Source: Crotophaga sulcirostris
Lineage: Eukaryota > Chordata > Aves > Cuculiformes > Crotophagidae
Direction: 5' to 3'
DNA length: 64,000 nucleotides
Assembly (NCBI GenBank): GCA_013397455.1
Contig: VYZB01000240.1
Location: forward strand, 1,235,553-1,299,552
Of the stretch, positions 38,120 through 51,600 are shown one piece after another. The notes below the pieces were generated by a model that saw nothing but the letters and a program-made list of their open reading frames with translations, ran no database searches and was not told the origin of the DNA. Both the position numbers and the translations under genes were made by a program. Position 1 is the first letter of the stretch. Every line of letters starts with the position of its first letter.

Positions 38120-38550
38120 GTCACTGTTGTAAGGGTATCAGCTGCTCTAAAGAGACAGCGGGCTTTGCACCACCAGAGGCAAATCGAAATATGCAGAAAC
38201 AATGCAATGCAAGGTTAGAAAAAGGACTTTATTTACCTCTCAATCAACTTGGGGCTCCCCAGTGACGACCAAGTGGAGGTTTACAACGATCAGGAGGTGT
38301 TCGTGGCATCACCAAGCTTGATGCATTGCGAGGAGCACAGGGTCTAGCGTATTTTAGCCTTTATGCGCTAGGTGGGACCGTGGTCAGTGCATACAAGCAG
38401 TGTATTGGTCTAGTTACTGTTCATATATTCATATGATTGGTGAACAGTGAAGACAGGTGAGTGTTATTGTTTACATTCTAGTTGCTGGCTAAAGGAAAAA
38501 TAAAGTTATTTTTGCACTGGACTGGACTCAGGCCTTCTTTTCCTAACAGA
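38120..38550 (-). mobile_element. Probable endogenous-retrovirus solo LTR, reverse orientation
   Basis: Read on the - strand the segment has a TATA-like stretch (CATAAAGGCTAAAATA, about 38351-38366). About 120 bases on is AATAAA (38228-38233 complement), then a short T/C-rich stretch. That is the usual order of U3, R and U5. Candidate ends TG...CA near 38121 and 38547 are seen but I find no clear target-site duplication. No gag, pol or env is present. Family assignment is not possible by eye. Confidence 0.42.
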
Positions 38551-39483
38551 GATCAGACATGGCCCTTTTTTGGGGTTCTGTTGTGTTGGCCACCAAGCAA
38601 AAAAGTGTCTGTGCTACTACTTAGTCTGTGGGCCATTAAGAGATGATGTTGGTTAGTGTGATTATCCTGTAGACACAATGGTGAGCATCGACTCCTTCTC
38701 AGTGTTCTTCGCTGTTGGTGAGTGTCACTTGGTTTGGCTGTGAAAATCCTATCCTTTCAAAGCTGGGTTTTTCTGAACACCTGTATCCCTAAGAACTTTT
38801 CAGTCTAGATCTCTAACTCTTCTGCTGCTTACATTACCATAACCCTACACAAAACATACTCCCATGTGCACAGGACCTGAGAGGCTCAGTGATGGGTTGA
38901 ATGCTAAAGATGTGCATTTCCTGAAGGGCTTATTTATTCATCCCTTCACTCCATGGGTTGTGCGGGCTACAAAGCAGTGATGTTAAGCAAGGCACTTTGA
39001 ACATTTTTGGCATATGCAGGCATCACTACATCCACATGGTGATTTGGAAGTGGAAAGGGCTTGTTGCACACCTTCACTGGCGGTCTGGCCAAGCAGGCAG
39101 ACAGGAGCATGAATGCTTACACCTGCATGGATCAGGGGTAATGGAATCAATGTGGTCACAGGCTGACCAGGCGCATAACTGGAGAGAAACAATGAAATCA
39201 GAAGATTCTGTCAATAGCTCCACCACCTGGGACCTCCCTTCAGATGACAGAGAAGCTAAAGCACTTTTAAATTATTCACCCATTCTCCAACAAAGTATTT
39301 TAATTGCTTGACTTTCAAGTCAATATAAAAATCTACATTAGCGGCCCAGTGATGCATCACAGTGATGGAGAGGTTGTGTTTTTCACTCACAGGGTTTAAG
39401 AAGCTTTGACTGGCTTTGTATCTTTCCAGCAGAGCCAGGAGGTTGCACTTTGTGCTTAACAGGTAACTTGTGTTTTCCCACAG
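38551..39483 (+). other. COL6A2: Sequence before the first COL6A2 coding exon
   Basis: It is presumed to be the end of the first intron. It closes with GTTTTCCCACAG at 39472-39483. Nothing else is recognised. Confidence 0.5.
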
Positions 39484-39618
39484 GCATCTAAATACCCAGA
39501 GGAACTGCTGAGATGTTCCGAGAAGCCTTTTTTTCCACTCTCCTTTGTGTGATTCTAGTTCCTCTCCATGCTCAGCTTGATGTGGATGATGGAGAAGTCA
39601 GTCCTATCTCCTGTGCAG
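39484..39618 (+). CDS. COL6A2: COL6A2 first coding exon: 5' UTR end, start codon, signal peptide
   Basis: The exon starts after TTCCCACAG with 29 bases of 5' UTR. ATG is at 39513, with G at -3. The reading [20 protein letters not shown] is a clear hydrophobic signal peptide, followed by [15 protein letters not shown] and one base. Donor GTATTA. A non-coding exon upstream is implied. Confidence 0.93.
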
Positions 39619-42600
39619 GTATTAACCAGAAAATTTGGGTGTCTCTCTCCTTTGTAGGCAGCAATTTCACTGAAAGCAATGGTCACACACAGCTGTAGAA
39701 CCTGCTGACAGGGAACTGGCAGTGACATTTTACACCTCTCCTGTCCCTCCACACTCCTGGGCTCCCGGGGTTAATGATCTGTCTGTAGTGGACACCACCC
39801 TCCACTGAAACTCCCATTTCTGGGATTGTATTTGAGTGCAGAGAGGCAGAGCCCGAAGAGCTGGGATCTGCCAGTGCTGGCTGATGCAGTAGTAAATGCC
39901 AGGGAGTCTCCAGAGCTCAACTCTATCTGACATCAGAAAGCAGTCCACTTTGAATTGGACAATTTCAGCACTTTTGAGTTGCAATGCAGAGGAGGTGATT
40001 TATGTGTATTTTTATTACAAAAAAAATGGCAAGATTACAAGGTTGATTCAGTACTGAACGGATCCTAGAATTTTGAAGTCCTGGGCACTGAGGAGTCATC
40101 TGCCTTGAGCACAGATGTTACTGCTAGAGTTGGGTGGGACTTGCGCTTTTTCTAGTATCGCACTTGGGTGTGATCTTTTTCAAAATGTTTATAGATCAGA
40201 GAGCAACCAGCAGCCTGGCAGGCAGGGTATTCATTTAATGCAGGAGAGCACAAGTCATACTGGTACTCTTCTTCATTCAAACTTGACACTTAGTCCTCAG
40301 TTTTCTCATTTCCTTCAACCCAGGAAAAAATTCCTGATTAGTAAAAGCTGCAACATTCTTGCAGGAAGCTCAACCTTGAGATTCATGCTGTGGTTTGCTC
40401 TCATCACAACTCTATGTGCTATCCTTTATGTGCTGTCTACATATGCTTCTGGGTCCAGGTTTCAGGGGGACAGTAAAGGGGGTGCAGCAGTGCATGAAGG
40501 GCTCTGACATGGTCTGAATAATTATCTCCATGCAGAAAAGAGGAACTGCCCCATCAATGTTTACTTCATCATTGATACCTCGGAGAGTGTAGCTCTGCAG
40601 ACTGTGCCTATCCAGAGCCTCGTGGATCAAATAAAGCGGTTCATCCCTGTGTTCATCGATAAACTGGAGAATGAGCTCTACCAGAACCAAGTCTACATCA
40701 CCTGGCAGTTTGGTGGACTTCATTACTCAGATGTGGTGGAAATTTACAGCCCTTTAACGAGCAGCAAAGACATATACCTCCCCAGGCTGTATGCGATTAA
40801 CTACCTCGGCCGGGGCACCTTCACGGACTGCGCTATCTCCAACATGACAGAGCAGATCCAGACCCAGATGGCCTCAGGTGTGAACTTCGCGGTAGTCATC
40901 ACTGATGGCCATGTCACTGGCAGCCCCTGTGGGGGGATGAAGATGCAGGCTGAGAGGGCGCGAGACATGGGGATCAAGCTCTTCGCAGTGGCCCCCAGCG
41001 AGAATGTCTACGAGCAGGGCCTGCGGGAGATCGCCAACCTACCGCACGAGCTCTACCGCAACAACTACGCCATCACACAGAAAGACACCCTGGACATCGA
41101 TGTGAACACCATTGATAGGATAATCCAGGCTATGGTACGGAGAGCTGCCTGAGGTGCAGGGAATATAATGGGGGGGAACAAAAGAAGTGGCACGTAGAAT
41201 TGGGTGGATTTGGGATGGAGCAGCCCCACAGTGGGGTTTGGCAAGACTCTGGAGAGTTTCTCTTCGGTTTATGTCCTTTCAGCACCTTTGGGCCAAATAG
41301 AGTCTTGAGCATCTCTAATTTCTCTGGTTAGGTGCTTAACCAGGACTTCTTGGTTTGTGCCTCTCTTCTCTGGCATGTCTGGACAGATTGACACCATAGT
41401 CCTGTCTCTTGCTGAAAGCCAGACCCATACCTCAGCCAGCTCTCCATCCAGGGGCGCATGGAAGAGTGTGCAACATTGAGACTGCAGTCACCATCAGCAT
41501 GGTCTTTGAGGGCCCACCTATGAGGCACTGTTAATCAGGGACTCTGTTGAGAACATCTATAAATCCATGGGACCTTTACTACCTCCTCTCCCTTACCATC
41601 ACACAAATCTTCAAGGGTGTGGTGCTGTTTTTCACTTGGAGCTGACCACCTTAACTAATTCTACTCATTCTGTTTTCTCGTTTCCAGAAACATGAAGCCT
41701 ACGGAGAGGTGAGTGAGCAGCATCTTTATGCCATTCCCACACAACGTATTTTTAAGTTGCCTTACTTTGAAAAGACCAGCTCATACCCTGAAGTAGCAGG
41801 CCAGAACTTGCAGTAAGGTGGTCTCTGCCCACCTGTAGATCACTGCAGGCCCTGGGGACCAGTCCCCCTACCCAGTGTTTAAAATGACTCATCACTCTTT
41901 GCCTCCCCCTCCCCCTCAATGAATTCAGGTCTATTGAACACATTCATTTCATCACCTTGGAGCCATGTTTTGAAGGTGCTGCACAAGCTGGTGCTCCTGC
42001 CCTGCTGGTGTCACATGGTCAGGATTTGGCATACATAGGGGGGAATGAGCAGAGTGATGCTCCAAAGGGCATGCACATCACTTGGTGGTCCTGGAAGAAG
42101 AGGACTACACCACCTTGTCTACTGCTCAGCTGTCTTGTTCTTTGGGTGTGGGCCCAGAGCCAAGCCATAATGACTGTGCCTGTGGCAACTCTCTGCTTTT
42201 GATTTACGGGCAACATTTTCCTGCATGCTTGTTGGTGCCTCAACTCTGAGCTGGAGCTATAGCAGTTTTTAGCACTGTGGTCACGGGGAGAGATGTGGGG
42301 AGAGCCATGGTGCAGAGCTGAGCTTCGGGTGTGCGCTGGCTCAGCACATGTAGTGCTCTGCAGTGCAGTGGCTACACCTCCTGTTTAATTTGTTGTGTTT
42401 CAGTGCTACAAGATGAGCTGCCTGGAGATTGCAGGTCCACCTGGTCCCAAGGGATACCGAGGACAGAAGGTAAGTTGCCCTAACTGGTGGAAAGAGAATA
42501 ACACCAGTGCCTGACACTGCAGGATACCCTAGATCTCACCTCAGCTGCAGCAGCCTTCATAGGTGTAGTGCCCAGGGGGGATATAACTCCTCAGCATCTC

Positions 42601-45600
42601 AGCTGTGGAAGACTGCTGTGCTGCAGTGAATGGAGGACACAGCCAGCAATAGTGTCTCCTCATGTCCATGTTGAGGCTTGGTGCATCAACAGAGGTGCAG
42701 CAGCATCCAAATATCAGCCATGCCAGCCCCAGGGCAACAGGAGTGAGGCAGCGGTCATCTCTGATTCTCCCAGCCTCAAGGGCAGACCTCTCACATGTTC
42801 AGGGTGTCCCTCTCTTCTACCCCCTTCCCTGTGTACTCCCCTCCCCACACAGTCTTTCCCTGCTTCCCCGGCTCTGCCAGCACGCTCCCCCAGGGTTCTG
42901 TAGGAGCAGCCGCAATGAGCCTGATGCTCCCAGAAATTACTATTTTCTCACATTCAGTACCAAGCATGAACTTATGTTGGTTTTTTTTTTTTTCTTTCCT
43001 TAGGGTGCAAAGGGGAACATGGGTGAGCCAGGCTCCCCCGGGTTTAAAGGACGGCAGGTGAGTTGTGGAAAGCCCCCAACTGCTGCAGCTGGAAGTGCTG
43101 TCCCTGTGTTAGCTGGGGACACATCTCTGCCACTCAAGTTAACTCAACATGTCTTTTTCCCCTTAAGGGTGACCCCGGTATTGAAGGTCCAATCGGGTAC
43201 CCTGGTCCCAAGGTAAGAATCCCGTAGGTGGTGACTGAGCTCCCTGCATTCAGTGATTTTTTGGTAAAGCAGGGGGAACTCTGCGTTTCTGTCTCCCCTG
43301 TTTCCCACCCAAGAGCCCTGGCACTCCACTGCCTCTGCTTCTGCTGATCCTCAGGCACTAACAGTGTTTTTCTTTTCTTTTTGTCTAGGGTGTCCCAGGG
43401 CTGAAAGGAGAGAAGGTGAGAAAGAAGAGACCAAATGACATGTCTGGGCACATGGGGGGTGGGAGAATAACAACCTATGGAGTTGTTCAACTTAGAGAAG
43501 AGAAAGCTCCAGGGAGACCTTATAGTGGCCTTCCAATACTTAGAGGGGGCTGCAGAAAAGATGGGGAGGGGCTCTTTAACAGGGAGTGCAGTGATAGAAT
43601 GAGGGGGAATAGTTTCAAGATGAAAGAGGGGAGATTTAGATTAGATCTTAGGAAGAAATGTTTTCCTGTGAGGGTGGTGAGGCACTGGGACAGGTTGCCC
43701 AGAGAAGTCATGGATGCCCCATCCCTAGAGGTGTTCAAGACCAGGTTGGATGAGGCTTTGAGCAGCCTGATCCAGTGGAAGGTGTCCCTGTCCATGGCAG
43801 GTTAGTGGTGCTGCTGGATGATCTCTAAGTTTCCTTGTAGCTCAAACCATTCTACGATTCTAGGTTTCTGTAAATGTTTAATTGTGGACATGAGGAGGGA
43901 TTTCCAGGGGTGTCCCAAAGCCCTTTTCCTCCTTCAGGCATTGCTCAAAGTCTTGTAAAGTGGTGATGTTTTTAGCATGTAAATGGGTGGGAGAGATGCA
44001 GGCAGACTGACTGACTCCTGTCTTCTTCTTCCCCCAGGGTGAGATTGGATCTGATGGACGGAGGGTAAGAAAGGACATTTTCTAACTTACATACTGTTCC
44101 AGCTGCCAAGCCTTGAGTGTATTAACAGGTCACTAATCCCTCTTTTTTTCTCCCTTGATCCCAGGGTGCCCCTGGTTTGGCAGGCAGGAATGGCACCGAT
44201 GGACAGAAGGTAACACCACTTGGGAGCACCATGTGATGTCACTGCTGCTGTTTCCTATCTTTACCCACCCTTGTTTCCACAAGTTGTTTTGTTTCTCCCA
44301 TCCTGCGTGCTAGCTTTTTGCTCTGACTGAGGTTTCTATGAACTTATTTGCATGTTATTGTGCATGTTCTGTAGAAATATGTAAGCTAGCTGGAGATGAA
44401 TTGATTCAGGTCACAGAAGTCACCTTCACAAAGAAAATCCTTTGTCAGCAAGCTCTCTGCAGGAACTAGATGTGTAACCCAGGCTGTGCTCCTGCTGCAG
44501 GAGGTGACACACAGAGATCAGCCCGGTGTAGGTACCTGATATTGAGTGTTAGTGACCCCTACAGGACATGTACACAAAAAGTTTTGCTAATGTTTGTTTT
44601 TCAAAGCAATGTGTCACAGAATATGAAGTTTCTGCTCTAAGCTACTGCTTGTTTTTAATATTAACGCCCTAAAGCCAGTTTCAAGTACCTTGTAACAAAT
44701 TCCCTGAAATCCTCTGGTGCCTCTATGGTGTGTGTAGAGGACCACAGCCTCCCTTAGATCTGCATGCCATGCAAAGGTACCACAGTGGGACAGCTAAATT
44801 TGAGATGGTTTCAGCTGGCTTTGTCCACTGGTCAGCACGTGTTTCTCTTGTACCCAGCCAAGTACATCTGTGAGATAGTACCAATTCTTCTTCCCACTCT
44901 TAAAATGCCTGCTGAAGCCCCAAAACACAAAAGTCCATCATTTACCACCACTCTCTAGCCAGGGCAAGCTGTACAAGTGCTGCCAGCAAAACTATTTCAG
45001 GGTGCAAAGCAAGGTGGTCACTACTCTCAGGGCATCCACCAGGCAGCATGGTTACTGCAGACCTGAGCTGCTCTGACACCAGATGCACAACGGAGGTCCA
45101 GCACAACCCTAGACATGAGTGACCACCAAATCCAACCTCAAGGGATGTGTCCATCACCCAGGGCACTTGTGCAGGATAAGTGTGCTTGAATTGCCACCAA
45201 CACCCGTGCTACCGCTCAGGGCATTTTGACTGCTTTCTCCTCCTTTGTTTGCCTCTGCACGCCACACTCTCATTTAAGGAATACACTTGCTCTTTCTTCT
45301 CTACGTGATCACAGGTACGGTCAGTGAATGATGTTAAAAATTAGTGACTGTTAGCAGAAAAAAATCTATATTTTCACTTCGGCTTACAGCTGCTTTATCT
45401 TCTTCTTTTGAATGTGACCTCTCTAGGGCAAGCTGGGGAGAATTGGACCACCGGGCTGCAAGGGAGACCCTGGTGACAAGGTAGGAACAATTTATTCTTT
45501 CACTAGGCATATTAGATATCGCCTCATCTGGGGCGTACATCTTCATCTGCTGGATGAGTTGCACATGCGGAGACATATGGGCAATGAGAGGTCACTGTCC

Positions 45601-48600
45601 CATTTTCCAACCGACTACATCATCTGATGTCAGGCCTAGGATCCCCAGAATGGAGAGCACAGCTTGAATTTTTTGTGCCTCCTTTCCATGGGCCAGTAAG
45701 CTGGGATTCCCTGGTGTCCCTCCCCTCCATAGAGAGAGGAAGAGCTGCTCCTTCCATCAACACTAGCAACAAGAAAAAGATAGGTTAGTCTCTAGAGCAA
45801 CTTTCTAAGCCAGTTGATTTATTCTGTAGGGAAAGTGAATATTTTTGCCACTGCAAAATGTGTAATTCCTCTTTGTCCTTTCCTCCCTAGGGCCCTGATG
45901 GCTACCCAGGAGAAGCAGGAGACCAAGGTGAAAGAGGAGACAGAGGCATAAAGGTACAAGTGTTCAGAACAGCGAGCAGTGTGGGCAGAGACCACCAGTG
46001 GGAACAGCAAAACACCATTGCCTGTATTTTATCTTAAATCCTTCACTACTCACTCATTCCATCACCAGACACAGCAGCCGACGCAGTGTGTACACTGGCC
46101 CTGCTCCTTGGGCTCCTCATGGTGCACATCAATGGTGCACAGCAATGTGCTGATGACACAGGCCGTGACCATTGTTCTCTGACTGTTTCAGGGAGATCCT
46201 GGCCGACCTGGTCGCAGTGGACCCCCAGGACCTCCAGGAGAAAAAGGAAGCCCGGTAGGTTCATGCAGTGTCCAGATGTTTCCAGTGTCTTAAAAGGGTC
46301 TGCTCCACATGGCATGGAGCCAGAGCAGTATCAACTGCTGGTCGTGTGGCAGCTGCAGCACAAAGGTGACTGCTTGCCAAGGCATCCTGGTGATTCTGCA
46401 AATTAACTCACCAGCACGGAGAAAGCACAAGTCCCTAGGTGGTGGAGTGAGCTCTCCTGCCATGTGTGCCCCCAACAATACAGTGGGAAACGTCATGCGG
46501 GCAACAGGAGAGGGAACTGCACACCATCCCTGCAGCTGCCCAGAGCTAAACATGAATGGGTCTCAAGTGTTTTTCCAGAGCAGAGAGAAGCAGGCAAAAC
46601 GGACTTAGGAGGATTTACCTTTCTAGCTGATCCATTGCACTGCATCTTTACTTCTCTTCCCATCTTCTGAGTAGAAAGCCTTCTTTGCCCATGGTTTCCC
46701 CTGCCACAATCTCATGAATTCCTCAGTGTCTGTGGCAATGCCAGTGTTTGCAGGTTGTTTTTATTCATGCAAGTAAACTTTTAATGATTAATTTCTCAGA
46801 GAGCTAACGCAGGCTTTACCCGCTGCACTTGACCTTATAGCTAAAGAGGTTGCCATGCTGATGGCCAGGTACTTCAGACATAGCGGAGGAGGCTGAAATA
46901 GCCCTTTGGCTTTGGGCAGGGCTGGACAGGTGTTGTAAGAAGTTGACAAGCCTTTGTAGTGTTTGATGGAGGAAAGGTGACACAGCATCACATTGCTCCA
47001 CGGCTGGAGCCTGTCTATGTAGCTTTGACATCTAAGCATGGTGGGTGTATGCAAGCTTAAGTTGTGTGCTCATGCAAACATCTGCTCAAGGGTACTCTAC
47101 TTGACACAGAGCAAAAGGCACAGGTGTGTGTGCATCTTCACCTCTCTTCTGACAACTTATATTTATTTTTCCTCTCCAAGGGACTTCCAGGCAACCCTGG
47201 AGCTCAAGGGCCTGCTGGAAGTAAAGGAAGAAAAGGTGAAACGGGACCTCCGGGACCCAAAGGAGAGCCTGTAAGTGTCTGAATAGCTCTCTGGGCACTG
47301 GACATGTCACGGGAGCCTAATGCAGTTTCATAGATGAGCTCTGAGAATCTCCCCTGCTTAGCCTGCATGCTCTACCTTCTGCATCCCAAAAGATGTGCAG
47401 ATGCTGTTCTCCTTGTCTCTCCCATCTTCATAGAGCAGTACTTCCATAACCCTAAGCCTGATGTTTCCAGTTCACCTTAGAGAAGCACCCTGTATTCCCA
47501 CACAGCCACAAATGCCTCTGTGAATGCCCAGGGGCCCTTTGGCTGTACTCAAGCAAGTTCTCCAAACCTCTGGCTTCTCACAGGAGCTCAAGGAGTTGAG
47601 ACCTGGTGGCTGTTGCAGTAGAGCTCTGTGAAAAGGGCGTCATCAAATCACAGCCATGCCACAGTATCGATGGTGCCAAGCTAATATGATGGGGCACTGC
47701 AAAATTTGGGGAGTGGGCTGGAGATGACACTCCCTGGCAGAACACAGCTCCTCCAGTACCAAGAGGCAAGAGCTCAGCTGACTTGTGTCCTTGTGCGAGA
47801 TCTAGTGGGGGAAGTAATGCCAGATGAGCTGGAAGCAAAGCGGTCTTTAACCCTGAGGGAATGAACAATGAGTGTTTGTGGTCACTGTGGTGACCACCCA
47901 CATGAAAGAATAGTCTGGATGTGGCTTCCCAAAAGCCAAAGGGAAGATCCCCCGAGCAGTGCCAGCATGGGCATCCCTGCTGCACGTGCTCGCTAAGAGA
48001 GCAAGGAGACATCTTTTGGGCCAGGAGGGAGAAGGCAGGGCAGCCAGGCATCACTGTACAGGTAGTACTCATCTTCGCCTCCTGTTTATGTGAGTTTCTG
48101 TGTTTGTCAAGGGTCGACGTGGGGATCCAGGCACAAAAGGCAGCCAAGGCACTCCTGGGGCCAAAGGAGAAAGGGTGAGTAAAGCAACTGCCCAGACCAT
48201 TGCAAATGAGCCCAAGATGCACCGGACTGGTGTGTTTGATGCACTGCTACCCAGGTATGAAGTATCCAACACCAGAGCTAGGAACTGAAAACCCTAGAGG
48301 GCCCTGCATGTGTGCTCTGCTCCCACTGTTCCCACTGCCTGCCCTGGTAGCATCAGGCACAGCCTCATCTTCCAGGGCTTGGTCCAGAGAGAGTCTGGGG
48401 GGCAGCAAAGCTTGAGGCTAAGAGACATGTTCAAAGGGCACACAACCCTGACATGGTGTTTCAAGCCAAGAAACACCAGACTTGAGAATCCCATTATGCT
48501 TCCTTGGAGCTTTGGAGACAGCTCTGGAGACATCCCTGACCAGGAATATCTTTACCCTCTTCACAGGGAGATCCTGGTGCAGAAGGTCCTCGTGGCCTGC

Positions 48601-51600
48601 CCGGTGAGATTGGAAGCAAAGGAGCAAGGGTAAGCACAAAGCATGGGCTGGTGACAGCCAGGAGGGAGGGAGAGCGCTGCTGTCACCCAGGTCACCTCGC
48701 CCAGCTTTCCCCCTCATGCACCATACCTGCCCCTGTACATAGCTGCATCTTACTTTGCTTTGCAGGGAGACCAAGGAGTGCCAGGACCCCGAGGCCCTCC
48801 AGGTGTTGTAGGAGAACCAGGCAAGATAGTAAGTCATGCTGTGGCATCTGTGTAACCATATCTTCCCTCTGCAGTGAAACCTTGCCCTGCAGACATAAGC
48901 TGAGTGCACTGTCCCTTGTGAGGAGAGCCTGCCTGACCTGTCCTCAGGGAGGCTAAAAAATAGCCCAGAGGCCCTGGGCAAGTAGAGACTGCAAGACACA
49001 GGAGTCCCTGCTCCTCCATCACTTCTGGTCCCAGGTGTTCTCATGACAATATGAGACCATCAGAGTGGGTCATGGGGCAAGGGAAGATGAGGGTCCCCAG
49101 GCACCCATTTGTCCTGGGTGTGTGGTTAGTCCAGCACCCCACTGTGGTAGGGGTAGTGCTGTTACATCTGTGTGACTCTGTTGAATCAGTCACTGTTGCA
49201 GTAACCTCATCAGGAGGGGAGATGGTCCTGCAGCATCATCTTAAGAGCTGGTTTCTCCAGCACAGTCCCCTCTGCAGCCAGGGAACTGCAGGGAACATCC
49301 TCACCCACTCTCTTCACTCTCCCCAACTCTATCCTGCAGGGATCGCGTGGGGACCCTGGTGACTTGGGCCCAAGAGGTGATGCTGGACCACCAGGACCAA
49401 AGGTACGTGAAAGGCTATTTTTGTGAGGTTTTGTTTGTGTGTCCATTTATTTTGCTTTTTTTTAAAAAAAGGCAGTTTCCACTGCAGAAACTTGTGTGCC
49501 TTGAAAACTGAATGGCTCAAACCTGAGCCTCTCTATGGTGTAGAGTTGTAAGTCTTGCTCTGACCAAGGCAGCATGCAATGTCCCCAAGACCCTGCGAAA
49601 CATTGCTCCACACAATCATTCCCAATATTTCAGGGCCAGCTGCAGAAGTTATGGCTCCTGGTGGTATCTTATCCCAAGAGGGGATGAAAAAGGCTCTGGC
49701 TGTCACTGGCACCGCCAGGTCAGAAAGGCTTGGTTTGGTTTCTGATGGGCCATTTTTTTTCTACCAAAGGGTGACAGAGGCAGACCTGGCTTTCCCTACC
49801 CTGGACCCAGAGGACCACAGGTATGTAGGCCGCATCCAGCACAGTATGCACCTTGAGGAAGCCTGTTTCACTGGAGGTTGCTGTTGGAGCTAAACAGTCT
49901 GAGAGAAGGAGGAAAGAGGAAGAAAAATGATCAGACTCACAAAAAAGTGAAGCCCACAAAGGGGCTGAGGGGCTTGAACGTTGGGACTGAACCTGACCAC
50001 GGTTCCATCAGCCTTGTAACAGGTGCTGGGCACCGACCACCCCAACCATCACCTGCTGTTCAGCTTTGTGCCCCTCACTGCAGACTTTGGATGTATGTGT
50101 GCACGGCATGGAGACTGATCAGTTGGATGCTGACCTCTCCCTCTTCTCCTTTCACAGGGTGACAAGGGTGAGAAAGGGCAGCCAGGGCCTAAGGTGAGTG
50201 TGTTTGTCTCCATTGCCTGTTTCTGGACTGACTGAAATGCTGAGTAGTTGTTGCCTGACCCTCCAGGTGCTTGGCCAAGGAGCTTGTCCTGCTGGCAACT
50301 GTCTGGGCTATTCCCTGCAGCTGCAGAGCGTGGGTGCATCTCCCAAGCCCATTTCCTATTGAAAATGTCTGAAATACATTCCACAAAACTTCATTTTTCT
50401 TTGTTAATGCCTAAGTAAACACTGTTTATTTGCTCTGCACTGAGCTACTGGTTTAGAGGGTGCTCTCCTGGACTGGGCAGGCTCATGTCTTTGGCAGAAG
50501 CAGTAGTGCCCCTGCCCGAGCGCATCCAGGTGTGCTCTGTGCTGGATCTGTTTCTCCTTCCTTTGAGCAGGGAGTGAGAGGTGAACTTGGACCAAAAGGA
50601 GTGCAAGGGACCAAAGGAGAGAAGGGAGAACCGGTAAGCAGGCTTCCCATACTGCCCGTGGGGTCAGTGTCTCTCTCCCACACCTCTGCCAGGTGTGGTG
50701 GGGATGATGCTGCCAGCTCTCCTGCCTGCCCTGTGCCCCCAAGCTCAGCGGAGGCAGGTGGGTTACCCTGCTTAGCAGGGCTGTGCCTGACGAGGGAGTC
50801 AGGAGTGCCCCCAAACACTAGCAACTGTATCACCAGCCTTGCCAGGGAAATACTTGACCCTTCCTTGTTTCTTCCCCAGGGTGATCCTGGCCCAGGAGGG
50901 GAGCCTGGATCCCGTGGTCCAACTGGTGAACCAGGCCCTGAGGTACAGTACCATGCCATGGTGTCTGAGCAGATGCTGCATCTCCCTCCTCTCCCTCTCA
51001 CTTCTCCCTGATGCTCTAAAGCCCAGAAGACCCCAATGGGTCTCCCTCCAGTGAGGCTTGCTAGAGGGGACTCCAGCTGTCACATGTCTGCTGATTCCCA
51101 GTGAGGTTTTCCTACCTTTCCCATGGCAGACCTCTGCAAAAAAAGCCACGTTTTAGTTGGCTTTGTTGTGTAGTTCCCTAATATGGAACTCATGGGAAAA
51201 CTGTGCCTGAAATCCTTGTGCTCTCCTTACAGGGGACCGCTGGCCCACCAGGAGATCCTGGCCTGACTGTAAGTAGCACAACTCTGAAGCACCCTGTGCT
51301 CTTCCTCCTGGGGCAACCATGGCTTTGCTGTGCACAGCCTGATAGAGAAATGGGATCAGGTCCTGCTGCTGCCTGCAGAGGTGGCCTGTGGCTTCCCATG
51401 GGAGCCAAGGAAAGAGGGGAAGGGGCTGGCTGTGTGGGAAGGGAAAGGGGATCCTTTCCCTTAGAAGGGATGGTTTCATTCACCCTGCACCCCTTTGCTG
51501 GCAGGACTGTGATGTGATGACCTACGTGCGAGAGACATGCGGATGCTGTGGTGAGCAGACCATCACCTCTCCTCAGGGCAGGGATGGGGATAAGGGGTCA

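Noticed and set aside
47578..48222. 214-codon - strand frame in a COL6A2 intron
   Set aside because: It overlaps the real helix exon at 48112-48174 on the other strand and shows no protein family features.
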